A stretch of DNA of 64,000 bases from Pseudomonadota bacterium (lineage in GTDB: Bacteria; Pseudomonadota; Gammaproteobacteria; Burkholderiales; Rhodocyclaceae), in NCBI GenBank assembly GCA_018241695.1, contig JAFEDH010000011.1, forward strand, positions 62,001 to 126,000, written 5' to 3'. Below, one piece after another: positions 17,939 to 27,421 of this stretch. Made by a program: the position numbers and the translations under genes. How positions within the stretch are numbered: position 1 is the stretch's first letter; each line of letters starts with the position of its first letter. A model generated the notes under the pieces. The model saw only the letters and a list, made by a program, of their open reading frames with translations. It ran no database searches and was not told the DNA's origin.

Positions 17939-19141
17939 TCAGCCGTGGGAAAGAAAATCAACAACACAGCCCGCCACGAAGCCGATGTCATCATCGCTCA
18001 GCGCATGGCTCAGCGGCAGCAGCACGCCGCGTTCCATCACCGCATCGCAATTGGGCAGGCCGTCGGCGGGGAGCCGGTAGCCCACCTGTTTCATCATGGG
18101 CTGGCGGGTGACATTGCCCGACCAGATGGTGCGTGTATCGATTTCCCGCGCATCCAGAAATTGCTGCAGCCCGGCCCGCTCGAAACCCGCATCGGGACGG
18201 ATCAGCAGGGGATAGCCAAGCCAGGTGGTGTCCACGCCCGGCGTCTGGCGCGGCAGGATGAAACGGTCGCCATGTGGCCCCAGCGCCTCGGTGAACAAAC
18301 GGAAGTTGCGCTTGCGTCGTTCCCAGTTGCCCGGCAGCTTCTTCAGCTGCTGCAGGCCGAAGGCGGCACCGATCTCGGAAGGCTCGAAATTCCAGCCCAG
18401 TTCGTCGAAGATGAACTGGTTGTCGTAACGGATGCCGTCCAGTTCTTCCCAGAAATCGCGTTCCTTCTTTTTCGAGCCGTAGTAGTGCAGCTCGGAGCGA
18501 CGGCCCCAGCGCCGCAGCATCACCGCCCGATCGCGCCATGCATCGCTGTCGAACATGACCATGCCGCCATTGCCGGCACAGGTGATGACGTGGGAATTGG
18601 CGAAGCTGGTGACGGTGATGTCGGAACGCTTGCCGGTGGCGCTGCCGCGCAGGGAAGGGCCCAGGGTGTCGCAGGAATCCTCGATCACCTTGAGGCCGTG
18701 GCGGTCGGCGATGGCGCGGATCGCGTCCCAGTCGGGCACGTTGCCCACGAGGTTGGGAATGAGGATGGCGCGGGTCCTGTCGCTCACCATTTCCTCGATG
18801 CGCGACACGTTCACGCAGTAGGTGTCGGGTTCCACATCCACAAATACCGGTATCAGGCCCGCCCGTACCAGCGGGGCGACGTCGGTGGAAAAAGTGAGCC
18901 CGCAGGTGATGACCTCGCTGCCCGGTGGCAGCTCCAGCAGTTCGACCGCCAGATACAGGGCGGAGGAGCCACTGTTGCACATCACGCCACGGGCATTGCC
19001 GAAGAGGGCGGCGGTTTCCCGCTCCATGGCCGAGACCCGCTTGCCGGGCCACAGCCCCTGGGGACCGCTGGTGAGGACTTCGACCACGGCATCGATCTCG
19101 GCCTGGTCATGAACGCTGCTGGAATAGAACACTCGGCTCAT
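17939..19141 (-). CDS. DegT/DnrJ/EryC1-fold PLP/PMP enzyme with His in place of the Schiff-base Lys (3-dehydratase-like)
   Basis: The 400-residue protein has the DegT aminotransferase fold: GPQGLWPGKRVSAMERETA, NSGSSALYLAVELL, EVITCGLTFSTDVAPLVRAG and EDSCDTLG. At the position of the internal lysine the sequence is FANSHVITCAGNGG, placing His184 there. In this superfamily a His at that site marks PMP-dependent sugar 3-dehydratases (CDP-4-keto-6-deoxyglucose dehydrase, RfbH and ColD types) rather than aminotransferases. A sugar nucleotide as substrate is therefore likely but not shown. The ATG at 19141 has AGGAG upstream. It follows the GMC gene by 56 bases in the same direction. Confidence 0.82.
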   Translation of the reverse strand: MSRVFYSSSVHDQAEIDAVVEVLTSGPQGLWPGKRVSAMERETAALFGNARGVMCNSGSSALYLAVELLELPPGSEVITCGLTFSTDVAPLVRAGLIPVFVDVEPDTYCVNVSRIEEMVSDRTRAILIPNLVGNVPDWDAIRAIADRHGLKVIEDSCDTLGPSLRGSATGKRSDITVTSFANSHVITCAGNGGMVMFDSDAWRDRAVMLRRWGRRSELHYYGSKKKERDFWEELDGIRYDNQFIFDELGWNFEPSEIGAAFGLQQLKKLPGNWERRKRNFRLFTEALGPHGDRFILPRQTPGVDTTWLGYPLLIRPDAGFERAGLQQFLDAREIDTRTIWSGNVTRQPMMKQVGYRLPADGLPNCDAVMERGVLLPLSHALSDDDIGFVAGCVVDFLSHG

Positions 19142-19197
19142 GGTTCTCGATCTCCTGCCCGCGCGGGGCGAATGAATCTTCCGGTTCGGGTAAGCGA

Positions 19198-20826
19198 TCA
19201 GCCGCCACCGGCGAGGCTGGAACGGGGCAGCGGTGGCCGGCCGCGGATCATGTCGGCGGCTTTCTCCGCGATCATGATGACCGGGATATTGGTGTTGCCA
19301 CCAATCATGTGCGGCATGATCGAAGCGTCCACCACACGCAGGCCCTCCAGCCCGCGCACCCGCAATCCGGCATCGACCACGGCCCCCGCATCCTGCCCCA
19401 TGCGGCAGGTACCGACGGAATGGTAGTCGGCCTCGGCCTTGGCGCGGATGAAAGCATCGATCTCGGCATCGGTCTGCACCGCGGTGCCCGGCTCCATCTC
19501 CGGCCCGCGGAAAGGATCGAAGGCCTTCTGGGCGAACACCTCCCGCGCCCGGCGTACCGAGGCACGGGCGATGCGGCGATCGTCCTCGCTCCCCAGATAG
19601 TTCTGGTCGATGACCGGCGCTGCCAGAGGGTCGGCGCCGGCCAGGCTCACGCTGCCGCGGCTGCTCGGGCGGATCACGTTGGTATGCGCGGCGAAACCGT
19701 GTTTGGGTGAAAGATCGCGGCCATTGTTGGAGTACAGGGCCATCACCAGCAGCATCTTGATGTCCGGCTCCACGGCTTCGGGTGTCGACCGGACGAAGGC
19801 GCAGGCCTCCATCCCCGGGTCCGCCAGCGGCCCCTGACGGACAAAAAGGTAGCGTGCCATGGCCAGGGCGCCATGGAAAGGATTGAAGTACTTGAACAGC
19901 GAAATGGGCTGGGTGGACTCGAACTTCACCACCACGGCCAGATGATCCTGCAAGCCCTGGCCGACGCCGGGCAGCTCGTGGCGCACCCCGATGCCGTGAC
20001 CGCGCAGGTGTTCCCCATCGCCGATGCCGGAAAGCATCAGCAACTGGGGCGAATTGATGGCGCCGGCGGTGAGCAGCACCTCCCGTTCGGCACGGGCGGT
20101 TTTCACCTCGCCCTTGTGCAGGTATTCGACGCCCACGGCCCGTTGGCCCTCCATCAAAATGCGCAGGGCATGGGCGCCGGTGATGACGGTGAGACCGGGC
20201 CGGCTGCGGGCGGCGGCCAGATAGGTGCTGGAGGTGCTGGAGCGGACACCCCGGGCAATCGTCACATCCACCGGGCTGAAGCCTTCCCGGGTCTCGCCGT
20301 TGCTGTCGTCGTTGTAGGGATGGCCAGCCTGGACGCCCGCCTCGATGAAGGCGCGGGCGAAGGGATGCTTGACGCCGCTGCGGTTGACCTGGATCGGTCC
20401 GTCTCCACCATGAAAAGCACTGGCGCCACCATGAAAGCGCTCCAGCCGCTTGAAGTAGGGCAGCACCTCGGCATAGGACCAGCCCTGGTTGCCTTCCCGT
20501 GCCCAGAGATCGAAATCGCTGGCGAAACCCCGGTCGTACACCATGCCGTTGATGGAACTGCCGCCACCAAGCACCTTGCCTCGCGGCAGGTACATGACGC
20601 GGTTGTCGAGATGCCGCTGCGGGGCAGACTGGTAGCGCCAGGCATGGGCGCCGGAGAGCATGATGGGCAGCAGGCCGCCGGGAGCCCGGATCAGGGGGCT
20701 GGCGTCGGAGCCGCCCGCCTCCAGCAGCAGCACGCGCACCCCGGCATCCTCGGAGAGGCGCGCGGCCAGCACACAGCCGGCGGAACCACCGCCGACGATC
20801 ACATAGTCGTAGCCAGACACTTTCAT
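19198..20826 (-). CDS. GMC family FAD oxidoreductase (choline dehydrogenase-like)
   Basis: The 542-residue protein has the N-terminal FAD Rossmann motif VGGGSAGCVLAARLSED and the GMC signatures PRGKVLGGGSSINGM and LTAGAINSPQLLMLSGIGD. Near the C-terminus it has DYHSVGTCRMGQD and DASIMPHMIGGNTNIPVIMIAEKAADM. It oxidises an alcohol to an aldehyde with FAD; the substrate cannot be read from the sequence. The ATG at 20826 has AGGAAG upstream and lies directly before the FAD motif; earlier in-frame sequence is probably untranslated. Confidence 0.93.
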   Translation of the reverse strand: MKVSGYDYVIVGGGSAGCVLAARLSEDAGVRVLLLEAGGSDASPLIRAPGGLLPIMLSGAHAWRYQSAPQRHLDNRVMYLPRGKVLGGGSSINGMVYDRGFASDFDLWAREGNQGWSYAEVLPYFKRLERFHGGASAFHGGDGPIQVNRSGVKHPFARAFIEAGVQAGHPYNDDSNGETREGFSPVDVTIARGVRSSTSSTYLAAARSRPGLTVITGAHALRILMEGQRAVGVEYLHKGEVKTARAEREVLLTAGAINSPQLLMLSGIGDGEHLRGHGIGVRHELPGVGQGLQDHLAVVVKFESTQPISLFKYFNPFHGALAMARYLFVRQGPLADPGMEACAFVRSTPEAVEPDIKMLLVMALYSNNGRDLSPKHGFAAHTNVIRPSSRGSVSLAGADPLAAPVIDQNYLGSEDDRRIARASVRRAREVFAQKAFDPFRGPEMEPGTAVQTDAEIDAFIRAKAEADYHSVGTCRMGQDAGAVVDAGLRVRGLEGLRVVDASIMPHMIGGNTNIPVIMIAEKAADMIRGRPPLPRSSLAGGG

Positions 20827-20969
20827 TTCACGCTTCCTGTCCTTTCCGGGCAAATGCGGAAAGAGGATACCTCCGCCCACCCCTTGAATGAAACAGCAGG
20901 CCGGTTATCGAACGGTGATCCCGTCAAGCGGAATGATGCCGGCGTATCCCGTGCGTCACCGGTGAATCC

Positions 20970-22442
20970 TCAGTGCGGAACCAGGCGATAGAGCGTGGCA
21001 TTGCCGTGACGGGCGACAGAGCGGAGCCTGGCCATCAGGGCTGGCGGCATGCCGTGGCGCACACGGGCATCCAGCACCACCAGATAGGCCGGCGCCTTGC
21101 GGGCGAGGAACTGATCCAGGGAAGGGAAACGTTCCTGATCCTTGGCAGTCTTCAACGCGAAGCGCAGGTCGGCGCTCTGTTCATCCACGCTGCCGATGGG
21201 CCGCGCCAGATAAAAGGGCAGCGCCGAATAATCCTCGAAATCCTGATAAAGAAACACCGGCAGGACCTCGGGCTGGCGTTGGACCTCGCCAGCCATGGCG
21301 CGGGCGGAGAAGCTGGCCTCGGTGCGGCCGGCGTAGCTCACCAGGGCCAGCACCAGCGGCACCGATACCAGGACCAGCACTCCGGCAATGACCGGGAGGC
21401 CGCCACGCGCCCAGCGCCGGTCCAGCCAGCGGGCGAGGATCAGGGCCAGGGCCGGCTGGCAGACGAGGACATAGTAGTTCGCCTTGGCGCTGGAAACGCT
21501 GAAGAACACCAGGGGCGCGAGCAGGCAGCACCAGAGGAAGGCGTCGAGATCATCGCGCGCGCCGCCATTGCGGAAGCGGCGGAATACCGCCAGCAAAGGC
21601 AGCAGCATCCAGGGCAGGGCCATGGCCGCAAGGCGCGGCAGATAGTAGAAGACGCTGCCGGAGTAATAGTCCTTCGGCTCGCGCAGGCCGAGGAAGCGCA
21701 GCAGGTGTTCGTTGATGAAATAGAACCAGGCGAATCCCGGCTGCTCCAGGGATGCGGCCACATGCCAGGGCACCGCCACCAGCAGGAACAGCCCCCAGGC
21801 CCAGGGATCGAGGAGGAAGGCCAGCACCCGGCGCCAGTCGGCACGACGGCAGGCGATCAGGTAGGACACCCCCACCAGTCCGTACAGGGCCAGCGCGACG
21901 AACCCCTTGGTGAGAATGGCGAGTGCCAGGCAGACCAGGGCGAGCCGCAGGAAGGCACGTCGCTCCAGCCGCAAGCCGAGATAGGTGAGTAGCAGGGCGC
22001 CGTTGAGCAGGGCGCTGAGCAGGCCGTCGGTCAGTGCGACCTTGGACATCATCACGAAACCGGCGCTGCTGCCCAGCACCACGGCCGAGAGCAGGCCGAA
22101 GCGACGTCCGGCCATGCGGCTGCCAAAAAAATAAACACAAGCCAGGGAAGCCACGCCGGCGAGCGCGGGGACCAGCCGCACGGCCCAGTCGCTGACACCG
22201 AAAACGCTCATGGAAAGCGCCGCGAGCCAATACAGCAGCGGCGGCTTCTCGATGTAGGGCAGGCCGTCGAGATGCGGCACGATCCAGCTGCCACCGGCCT
22301 GCATTTCGCGGGCGATCTCGGCGTACATGCCCTCGACATTGTTGAGCAGGCCGAAAGCGCCCAGACCGTAAAAGATCAGCAACAGGGGCAGCAGCAGGAT
22401 CAGGGCATGCGGCAACCCCCAATCCCGTGCCGGCGGCGTCAT
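20970..22442 (-). CDS. ArnT-like GT39 glycosyltransferase
   Basis: The 490-residue membrane protein has the GT-C loop motif [18 protein letters not shown] followed by [17 protein letters not shown], which is the ArnT/PMT-type catalytic and donor-binding region. Many transmembrane helices follow, then a soluble C-terminal domain of about 130 residues. Enzymes of this type transfer a sugar from a polyprenyl-phosphate carrier to a lipid or protein on the periplasmic side. It overlaps the end of tldD by four bases (ATGA), so the two are probably cotranscribed and coupled. Confidence 0.85.
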   Translation of the reverse strand: MTPPARDWGLPHALILLLPLLLIFYGLGAFGLLNNVEGMYAEIAREMQAGGSWIVPHLDGLPYIEKPPLLYWLAALSMSVFGVSDWAVRLVPALAGVASLACVYFFGSRMAGRRFGLLSAVVLGSSAGFVMMSKVALTDGLLSALLNGALLLTYLGLRLERRAFLRLALVCLALAILTKGFVALALYGLVGVSYLIACRRADWRRVLAFLLDPWAWGLFLLVAVPWHVAASLEQPGFAWFYFINEHLLRFLGLREPKDYYSGSVFYYLPRLAAMALPWMLLPLLAVFRRFRNGGARDDLDAFLWCCLLAPLVFFSVSSAKANYYVLVCQPALALILARWLDRRWARGGLPVIAGVLVLVSVPLVLALVSYAGRTEASFSARAMAGEVQRQPEVLPVFLYQDFEDYSALPFYLARPIGSVDEQSADLRFALKTAKDQERFPSLDQFLARKAPAYLVVLDARVRHGMPPALMARLRSVARHGNATLYRLVPH

Positions 22443-23881
22443 GCCGTGCCGCCGACCGTGAGGCTGTCGATGCGCAGGGTGGGCTGCCCCACACCCACGG
22501 GGACGCTCTGGCCTTCCTTGCCGCAGGTGCCGACGCCGGGGTCCAGTGCCAGATCGTTGCCGATCATGGAAACGCGGGTGAGGACATCGGGGCCATTGCC
22601 GATCAGGGTGGCACCCTTGACCGGATAGGTCACCTTGCCATCCTCGATCATGTAGGCCTCGGCGGCGGAAAAGACAAATTTCCCGCTGGTGATATCCACC
22701 TGCCCGCCACCGAAATTCACCGCATAGAGCCCGTTCTTCACCGAGGCAATGATCTCTTCCGGATCCCGGTCTCCCGCCAGCATGATGGTATTGGTCATGC
22801 GCGGCAGGGGGAGATGGGCAAACGATTCGCGGCGGCCGTTACCCGTGGGCGCCACGCCCATGAGGCGGGCATTGAGTGAATCCTGCAGATAGCCCTTGAG
22901 GATGCCATCCTCGATCAAGACGGTGCGCTGGGTGGGGTTCCCCTCGTCGTCCACCGAAAGCGATCCGCGCCGGTCGGGCAGGGTGCCATCGTCCACGACT
23001 GTGACGCCCCGGGCCGCCACCTGCTGGCCGATGCGGCCGGCGAAAGCGGAACTGCCCTTGCGGTTGAAATCCCCTTCCAGCCCGTGACCGATCGCCTCGT
23101 GGAGCAGGATGCCGGGCCAGCCGCTGCCCAGCACCACGGTCATGGTGCCGGCGGGTGCGGGCCGCGCGGAAAGATTGATGCCGGCCTGGTGCACCGCCTT
23201 GGCGGCGTAGTCACGCAGTACCGCATCGGTGAAATAGCGGTAGTCGAAACGGCCGCCGCCGCCGGAAGAACCCTGCTCGCGACGGCCGCCTTCCTCCATG
23301 ATCACCGTGACGGAAACCCGCACCAGCGGGCGCACATCGGCGGACATCACTCCATCCGAACGGGCCACCAGCACTACTTCCCAGGTGGCGGCGATGTGGG
23401 CCATAACCTCCCGGACCCGGCTGTCCGCCGCGCGGGCATAACCTTCGAGCCGTTCCAGCAAGCCCACTTTTTCCACATCGGAAAGGGATGCGATGGGGTC
23501 GTCCGCGACATAAAGGGCCGGAACGGGGCGACGGGCCAGCAGGGGCGCCACCCCCGATCCCGAGCTTGCGGCAATGGCGCGGGTGGCCGCCGCCGCGCCT
23601 TCTAGCGCCGGCAGGCTGATTTCATCGGAATAGGCGAAGGCGGTTTTCTCGCCGGCAATGGCGCGAACCCCGACCCCCTGATCGATGCTGAAACTGCCCG
23701 ATTTGACGATCCCCTCTTCCAGGCTCCAGGCCTCGGAGCGGGCATACTGGAAATACAGATCGGCGTAATCTAGCTTTCGACCAAGGAGCCGGCCGAAAAC
23801 CGACTGCAGCCGGCCGGAATCGAGATCGTAAGGCGTCAGCAGGCAGCGTTCGGCGGTCAGGTGGTGCTGGGTTTCATTCAT
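22439..23881 (-). CDS. tldD: metalloprotease TldD
   Basis: The 480-residue protein is a complete TldD/PmbA-family peptidase. Its metal-binding motif [11 protein letters not shown] has His261, Glu262 and His266. Other family blocks are [40 protein letters not shown] and [20 protein letters not shown]. TldD works with TldE in trimming peptides, known for microcin B17 maturation and CcdA turnover. No tldE is in the window. In many proteobacteria this gene follows yhdP and a nitrilase gene; here those lie about 7 kb away on the same strand. The ATG at 23881 was chosen because earlier sequence lacks conservation. Confidence 0.95.
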   Translation of the reverse strand: MNETQHHLTAERCLLTPYDLDSGRLQSVFGRLLGRKLDYADLYFQYARSEAWSLEEGIVKSGSFSIDQGVGVRAIAGEKTAFAYSDEISLPALEGAAAATRAIAASSGSGVAPLLARRPVPALYVADDPIASLSDVEKVGLLERLEGYARAADSRVREVMAHIAATWEVVLVARSDGVMSADVRPLVRVSVTVIMEEGGRREQGSSGGGGRFDYRYFTDAVLRDYAAKAVHQAGINLSARPAPAGTMTVVLGSGWPGILLHEAIGHGLEGDFNRKGSSAFAGRIGQQVAARGVTVVDDGTLPDRRGSLSVDDEGNPTQRTVLIEDGILKGYLQDSLNARLMGVAPTGNGRRESFAHLPLPRMTNTIMLAGDRDPEEIIASVKNGLYAVNFGGGQVDITSGKFVFSAAEAYMIEDGKVTYPVKGATLIGNGPDVLTRVSMIGNDLALDPGVGTCGKEGQSVPVGVGQPTLRIDSLTVGGTA

Positions 23882-23953
23882 GGGGCAACGCATTGTGAAA
23901 GGTGTCTTGCGGATGATACGGTGCGCGGCGCTATCCAGCCCTCCGGCATTCAC

Positions 23954-23987
23954 TGTAATTTCCAAAATTACTATTTCTTAAATTACA
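23954..23987. promoter_or_regulatory. AT-rich inverted-repeat element upstream of the first P450 gene
   Basis: In a GC-rich setting this stretch contains TGTAATTT at 23954-23961 and AAATTACA at 23980-23987, an exact inverted repeat. A third copy, AAATTAC at 23965-23971, lies between them. It ends about 70 bases before the P450 start codon at 24060, so it could be an operator. A related TATAATTTCC element occurs at nearly the same distance before the second P450 gene. The regulator is unknown. Confidence 0.45.
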
Positions 23988-24059
23988 ATCAAGGCTCAAT
24001 CGCCAGGTCGCCCGGGCAATCTCCGGGCAGCCACCCAGTCCGGATGAGGAGGAAGCACC

Positions 24060-25439
24060 ATGACAGCCACCGCACTCGCAAGCAGCCCCGTCGCACCGCT
24101 GAAAGAGCCTCCCCTGGTGCGTGGCCTGCCCATCATCGGCAACACGCTGGAAATGGCCAAGGACCCGGCCAAGTTCTTCGTCCGCTGCTACCGCGAATAC
24201 GGCCCGGCCTTTCGCGTCCGCGTCATGGGCCGCACCCAGACCGTGCTCGCCGGCGCCGAGGCCGCCAATTTCCTCGGCACCCGCGAAGGCAAGGATGCGC
24301 TGCGTTCCAAGGAATTCTGGGATGGCCTGGTCAAGGAATACGGCGCCACCCGTACCCTGACCGGCACCGACGGCGAGGACCACAAGAAGCTGCGTGACAT
24401 CATGCGCCACGGCTTCTCCCGCGAGGCGCTGCGGGGCCGCCATGCCGAGCTGGTCGGCATCACCAACCGCATCTTCGAACGCGACTGGAAACCCGGTACC
24501 GACAAGCCCGTGCTGGAAGCCATGCAATATCTGGTGGTGGAACAGCTGGGGCTGATCCTCACCGGCAGCGCCCCGCTCGAATATGTGAAGGACATCCGCA
24601 CCACCATCCTCTACATTCTCAACATCCTGGTCACCCGGCAGCGGCCGCAGTTTTTGCTGCACAACCCGAAGTACAAGAAATCCAAGGCCAAGGTGTTCGA
24701 GCTGGGGCAGAGCATGATCCGCCAGTACTACGCCAGCAAGGACAGCAAAAGCCCCGAGGAAAAGAACCTGATCGACGCCATCATGGAAACCCATGAGAAC
24801 CGGCCCGACATCATGCCCCAAAGCGATCTGATCCTGACCCTGACCGGCCCCTACGTGGCCGGCCTCGACACGGTGGCCAACACCACGGCCGCCACCCTCT
24901 ATGGCGTGCTCAAGCATCCCGAAGTGCTGCGGCAGATTCACGCCGAGGTGGACGCATTCTTTTCCGGCGATTCATTTGCCGAAGAAGAGGTGATGAAAAA
25001 GCTGGTGGTCACCAATGCCGCGATCATGGAAGCGATGCGCCTGTGGCCCATCGCCGTGGCCCAGATGCGGGTGGCCAACCACGATTTCGGCTTTGCCGGC
25101 TATCAGGTGCATAAGGACGAGATGATCTACATCGCCACCAGCGTGCCCCATTTCATGCAGGAATTCTTCCCAGATCCGGAAAAATTCGATATCGGGCGCT
25201 ACAGCAAGGAGCGCTCCGAACACACCCAGTCCGGCGCCTACTCGCCCTTCGGGCGCGGCCCCCACACCTGCCTCGGCAAGACCCTGGCCGAGGTATTGAT
25301 GGTGCTCACCATGGCCCGCATCTTCTGGAAGCTGGATCTGGCGCTCGAATCGCCCGACTACGAACTGGCCACCAAGACCACGCCCACCCCGGGGCCGGCG
25401 ACCAGCTTCAAGGTGAAGATCCGGGGCTATCGTCACTGA
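24060..25439 (+). CDS. cytochrome P450 (first of a tandem pair)
   Basis: The 459-residue protein is a full-length P450. The I-helix has YVAGLDTVANTTA, the K-helix ExxR is in EAMRLWP, and the heme ligand is Cys404 in FGRGPHTCLGKTLAE. It is a soluble, class-B-sized protein without a membrane anchor, so it needs a separate ferredoxin and reductase; none is encoded nearby. The resemblance is to P450s of the CYP51/CYP26/CYP120 side of the superfamily, which suggests a sterol- or terpenoid-like substrate, but this is a weak inference. The ATG follows GAGGAGG. A close paralogue follows 277 bases downstream. Confidence 0.95.
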   Translation: MTATALASSPVAPLKEPPLVRGLPIIGNTLEMAKDPAKFFVRCYREYGPAFRVRVMGRTQTVLAGAEAANFLGTREGKDALRSKEFWDGLVKEYGATRTLTGTDGEDHKKLRDIMRHGFSREALRGRHAELVGITNRIFERDWKPGTDKPVLEAMQYLVVEQLGLILTGSAPLEYVKDIRTTILYILNILVTRQRPQFLLHNPKYKKSKAKVFELGQSMIRQYYASKDSKSPEEKNLIDAIMETHENRPDIMPQSDLILTLTGPYVAGLDTVANTTAATLYGVLKHPEVLRQIHAEVDAFFSGDSFAEEEVMKKLVVTNAAIMEAMRLWPIAVAQMRVANHDFGFAGYQVHKDEMIYIATSVPHFMQEFFPDPEKFDIGRYSKERSEHTQSGAYSPFGRGPHTCLGKTLAEVLMVLTMARIFWKLDLALESPDYELATKTTPTPGPATSFKVKIRGYRH

Positions 25440-25584
25440 GCGTCAGCTTTCCCCGCGCCCCTCCCCCGGCATGAACGGGCAGGCCACCCTGTCCGCCTTT
25501 CCGTTCATGCCCGCCCTGCCCGTTCGTCCCCATTCCTGCCTGCCACAACCCGTTTCCCGCTGCTGCGCACCGTGCAGCCCCGGC

Positions 25585-25612
25585 TTGATTTTTAATTTTC
25601 TTGGATTATAAT
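25585..25612 (+). promoter_or_regulatory. promoter of the second P450 gene
   Basis: A TTGATT -35-like hexamer at 25585-25590 is followed after 16 bases by a perfect TATAAT at 25607-25612. This is about 105 bases upstream of the ATG at 25717. The region also shares the TAATTTCC stretch with the area upstream of the first P450 gene, at similar spacing. Confidence 0.55.
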
Positions 25613-25716
25613 TTCCTGCACTACAATTTAAAACTGAACAGAAGAACAGGGAGCGCCGGCCACCCACTTCCGCCCTGACCCGGGATTTCGGCCGCCACAC
25701 CGAAGAGGAGAATGCA

Positions 25717-27090
25717 ATGAGCACCACTGCCGTCGCCACACCCCCCAAAGCCCTGCGCGAACCGCCCCTGGTACGCGGCCTGCCCATCATCGGCAATACG
25801 CTGGACATGGCCAGGGACCCGGCCAAGTTCTTCGTCAAGTGCTACCGCGAATACGGCCCCGCATACCGCATCCGCATCATGGGCCGCACCCAGACCGTGC
25901 TCGCCGGCCCCGAAGCCGCCAATTTCCTCGGCACCCGCGAAGGCAAGGATGTGCTGCGCTCCAAGGAGCAGTGGGAAGGCCTGGTCAAGGAATACGGCGC
26001 CACCAAAATGCTCAACGCCACCGATGGCGAGGAACACAAGAAGCTGCGCGACATCATGCGGCGCGGCTTCTCCAAGGATTCCCTCAAGGGGCACTACAAG
26101 CAGCTCATCGACATCACCAACCGCATTTTCGAGCGCGACTGGAAACCCGGCACCGAAAAGCCCGTGGTCGAAGCCATGCAGTATCTGGTGGTGGAACAAC
26201 TCGGGACGATCCTCACCGGAAGCGCCCCGCTCGAATATGTGAAGGACATCCGCACCACCATCCTCTACATCCTCAATATCCTGGTCACCCGCAAGCATCC
26301 CAAGGTGATGCTCAAAAATCCCAAATACAAGAAAGCCAAGGCGCGGGTATTCGAACTGGGCGAAAAAATGATCGCGCAATATCACCGCGAAAAGGAGCAC
26401 AAGAAAGACGAGGAGCGAAATCTGATCGACGACATCATGACCGCCAACCGGGACCACCCGGAGATCATCCCCGATCAGGATCTGATCATGACCGTCACCG
26501 GCCCCTACGTCGCCGGGCTCGACACCGTGGCCAACACCACCGCCGCCACGCTCTACGCCGTGCTCAAGCACCCCGAGGTGCTCAAGCAGGTCCATGCCGA
26601 GGTGGACGCCTTCTTCGCCTCCGACTTCGCCGAAGAGGACGTGATGAAGAAGCTGGTGGTGACCAATGCCGCCGTCCTCGAATCCATGCGCCTGTGGCCC
26701 ATCGCCGTGGCCCAGATGCGCAACGCCAACCGGGATTTCGAATACGCCGGCTACCTGGTCCGCAAGGACGAAATGGTTTTCATCGGCACCAGCGTGCCCC
26801 ATTTCATGGAAGAGTTCTTCCCCGACCCGTACCGGTTCGACATCGGGCGCTATTCCAAGGAACGCGCCGAGCACATGCAGTCCGGCGCCTACTCGCCCTA
26901 CGGCCGCGGCCCCCATACCTGCCTCGGCAAAACCCTGGCCGAAGTGCTGCTGGTGCTCACCATGGCGCGCATCTTCTGGAAACTGGACCTGTCCCTGGAA
27001 TCCCCCGACTACGAACTGAAAACCAAGACCACGCCCACCCCCGGCCCGGCCATGGACTTCAAGGTCCGCATCAACGGCTTCCGCAACTAA
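25717..27090 (+). CDS. cytochrome P450 (second of a tandem pair)
   Basis: The 457-residue protein is a clear paralogue of the upstream P450. Long blocks are identical, for example REPPLVRGLPIIGNTL (first copy KEPPLVRGLPIIGNTL), EAMQYLVVEQLG, GSAPLEYVKDIRTTILYIL and GPYVAGLDTVANTTAATLY. The heme Cys is residue 402 in YGRGPHTCLGKTLAE and ExxR is in ESMRLWP. Differences cluster in the F/G-helix region (around residues 195-245), where P450 substrate specificity is set. The two may therefore handle related but distinct substrates. GAAGAGGAG precedes the ATG, and a strong terminator follows the stop. Confidence 0.95.
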   Translation: MSTTAVATPPKALREPPLVRGLPIIGNTLDMARDPAKFFVKCYREYGPAYRIRIMGRTQTVLAGPEAANFLGTREGKDVLRSKEQWEGLVKEYGATKMLNATDGEEHKKLRDIMRRGFSKDSLKGHYKQLIDITNRIFERDWKPGTEKPVVEAMQYLVVEQLGTILTGSAPLEYVKDIRTTILYILNILVTRKHPKVMLKNPKYKKAKARVFELGEKMIAQYHREKEHKKDEERNLIDDIMTANRDHPEIIPDQDLIMTVTGPYVAGLDTVANTTAATLYAVLKHPEVLKQVHAEVDAFFASDFAEEDVMKKLVVTNAAVLESMRLWPIAVAQMRNANRDFEYAGYLVRKDEMVFIGTSVPHFMEEFFPDPYRFDIGRYSKERAEHMQSGAYSPYGRGPHTCLGKTLAEVLLVLTMARIFWKLDLSLESPDYELKTKTTPTPGPAMDFKVRINGFRN

Positions 27091-27108
27091 CCTTTCTCGC
27101 ACCGGATA

Positions 27109-27138
27109 AAAATGGCCTGCGCTGCAGGCCATTTTTTT
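27109..27138 (+). terminator. Rho-independent terminator after the P450 pair
   Basis: The sequence AAATGGCCTGC, a GCT loop and GCAGGCCATTT form an 11-bp stem followed by a run of T residues. It starts 18 bases after the stop codon of the second P450 gene and separates it from the cassette array. Confidence 0.9.
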
Positions 27139-27398
27139 GCGTGTTCGGCGGGTGATCTGGCTACGCCATCCATTTGACATGGATCTCCACAAGAGGGGTA
27201 CCATGACAATGCCGTCGGTTAACCGCCCTCACCTCGTCGGGCAGTCCGGATCTGAGGGGAAACGGTGGATGCCGGATAATCCGGAAATGCTGTCATGGTA
27301 ATTTTTTGATCCAAGGTAAAGCAAAGAATCGCGCACCAGCATCTGGAGTTATACGGCTTCACCTGCTGGATTACCCGACGGAAATGCCGTCTACATTA
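27139..27398. other. gene-poor stretch upstream of the cassette array (possible attI remnant)
   Basis: This stretch between the P450 terminator and the first cassette boundary holds no normal-sized gene. It contains a 10-bp perfect inverted repeat (TACCATGACA at 27199-27208 and TGTCATGGTA at 27291-27300), a small reading frame between the arms, and a direct repeat AATGCCGTC at 27208-27216 and 27383-27391. A hairpin GACGG-AAATG-CCGTC lies just before the boundary. An attI site would be expected here, but I cannot confirm one, and no integrase gene is present. Confidence 0.4.
27203..27301 (+). CDS. possible small ORF (32 codons)
   Basis: An ATG at 27203 preceded by AGAGGGG opens a 32-residue frame (MTMPSVNRPHLVGQ..., ending EMLSW). 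It is almost exactly bounded by the two arms of a perfect inverted repeat. The peptide has no recognisable family, signal or membrane segment. It may be a real small protein or a chance frame in a mobile remnant. Confidence 0.25.
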   Translation: MTMPSVNRPHLVGQSGSEGKRWMPDNPEMLSW

Positions 27399-27421
27399 CG
27401 TTGGGCACTTTAGGAGTCGCC

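Noticed and set aside
17852..19426. Long plus-strand open frame opposite the DegT-fold enzyme gene
   Set aside because: GC-rich coding DNA leaves long open antisense frames. Its product is full of short repeats of common residues and has no fold or signal, while the minus strand encodes a complete enzyme.
25621..27204. Long minus-strand open frame opposite the second P450 gene
   Set aside because: The plus strand encodes a complete P450 with all motifs. The antisense product is rich in Gly and His but has no domain, so it is a shadow frame.
27301..27405. A complete attI site before cassette 1
   Set aside because: The GTTGGGC core is present, but the flanking repeats of a typical attI were not convincing and no integrase gene is adjacent. 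Only a possible remnant is recorded.
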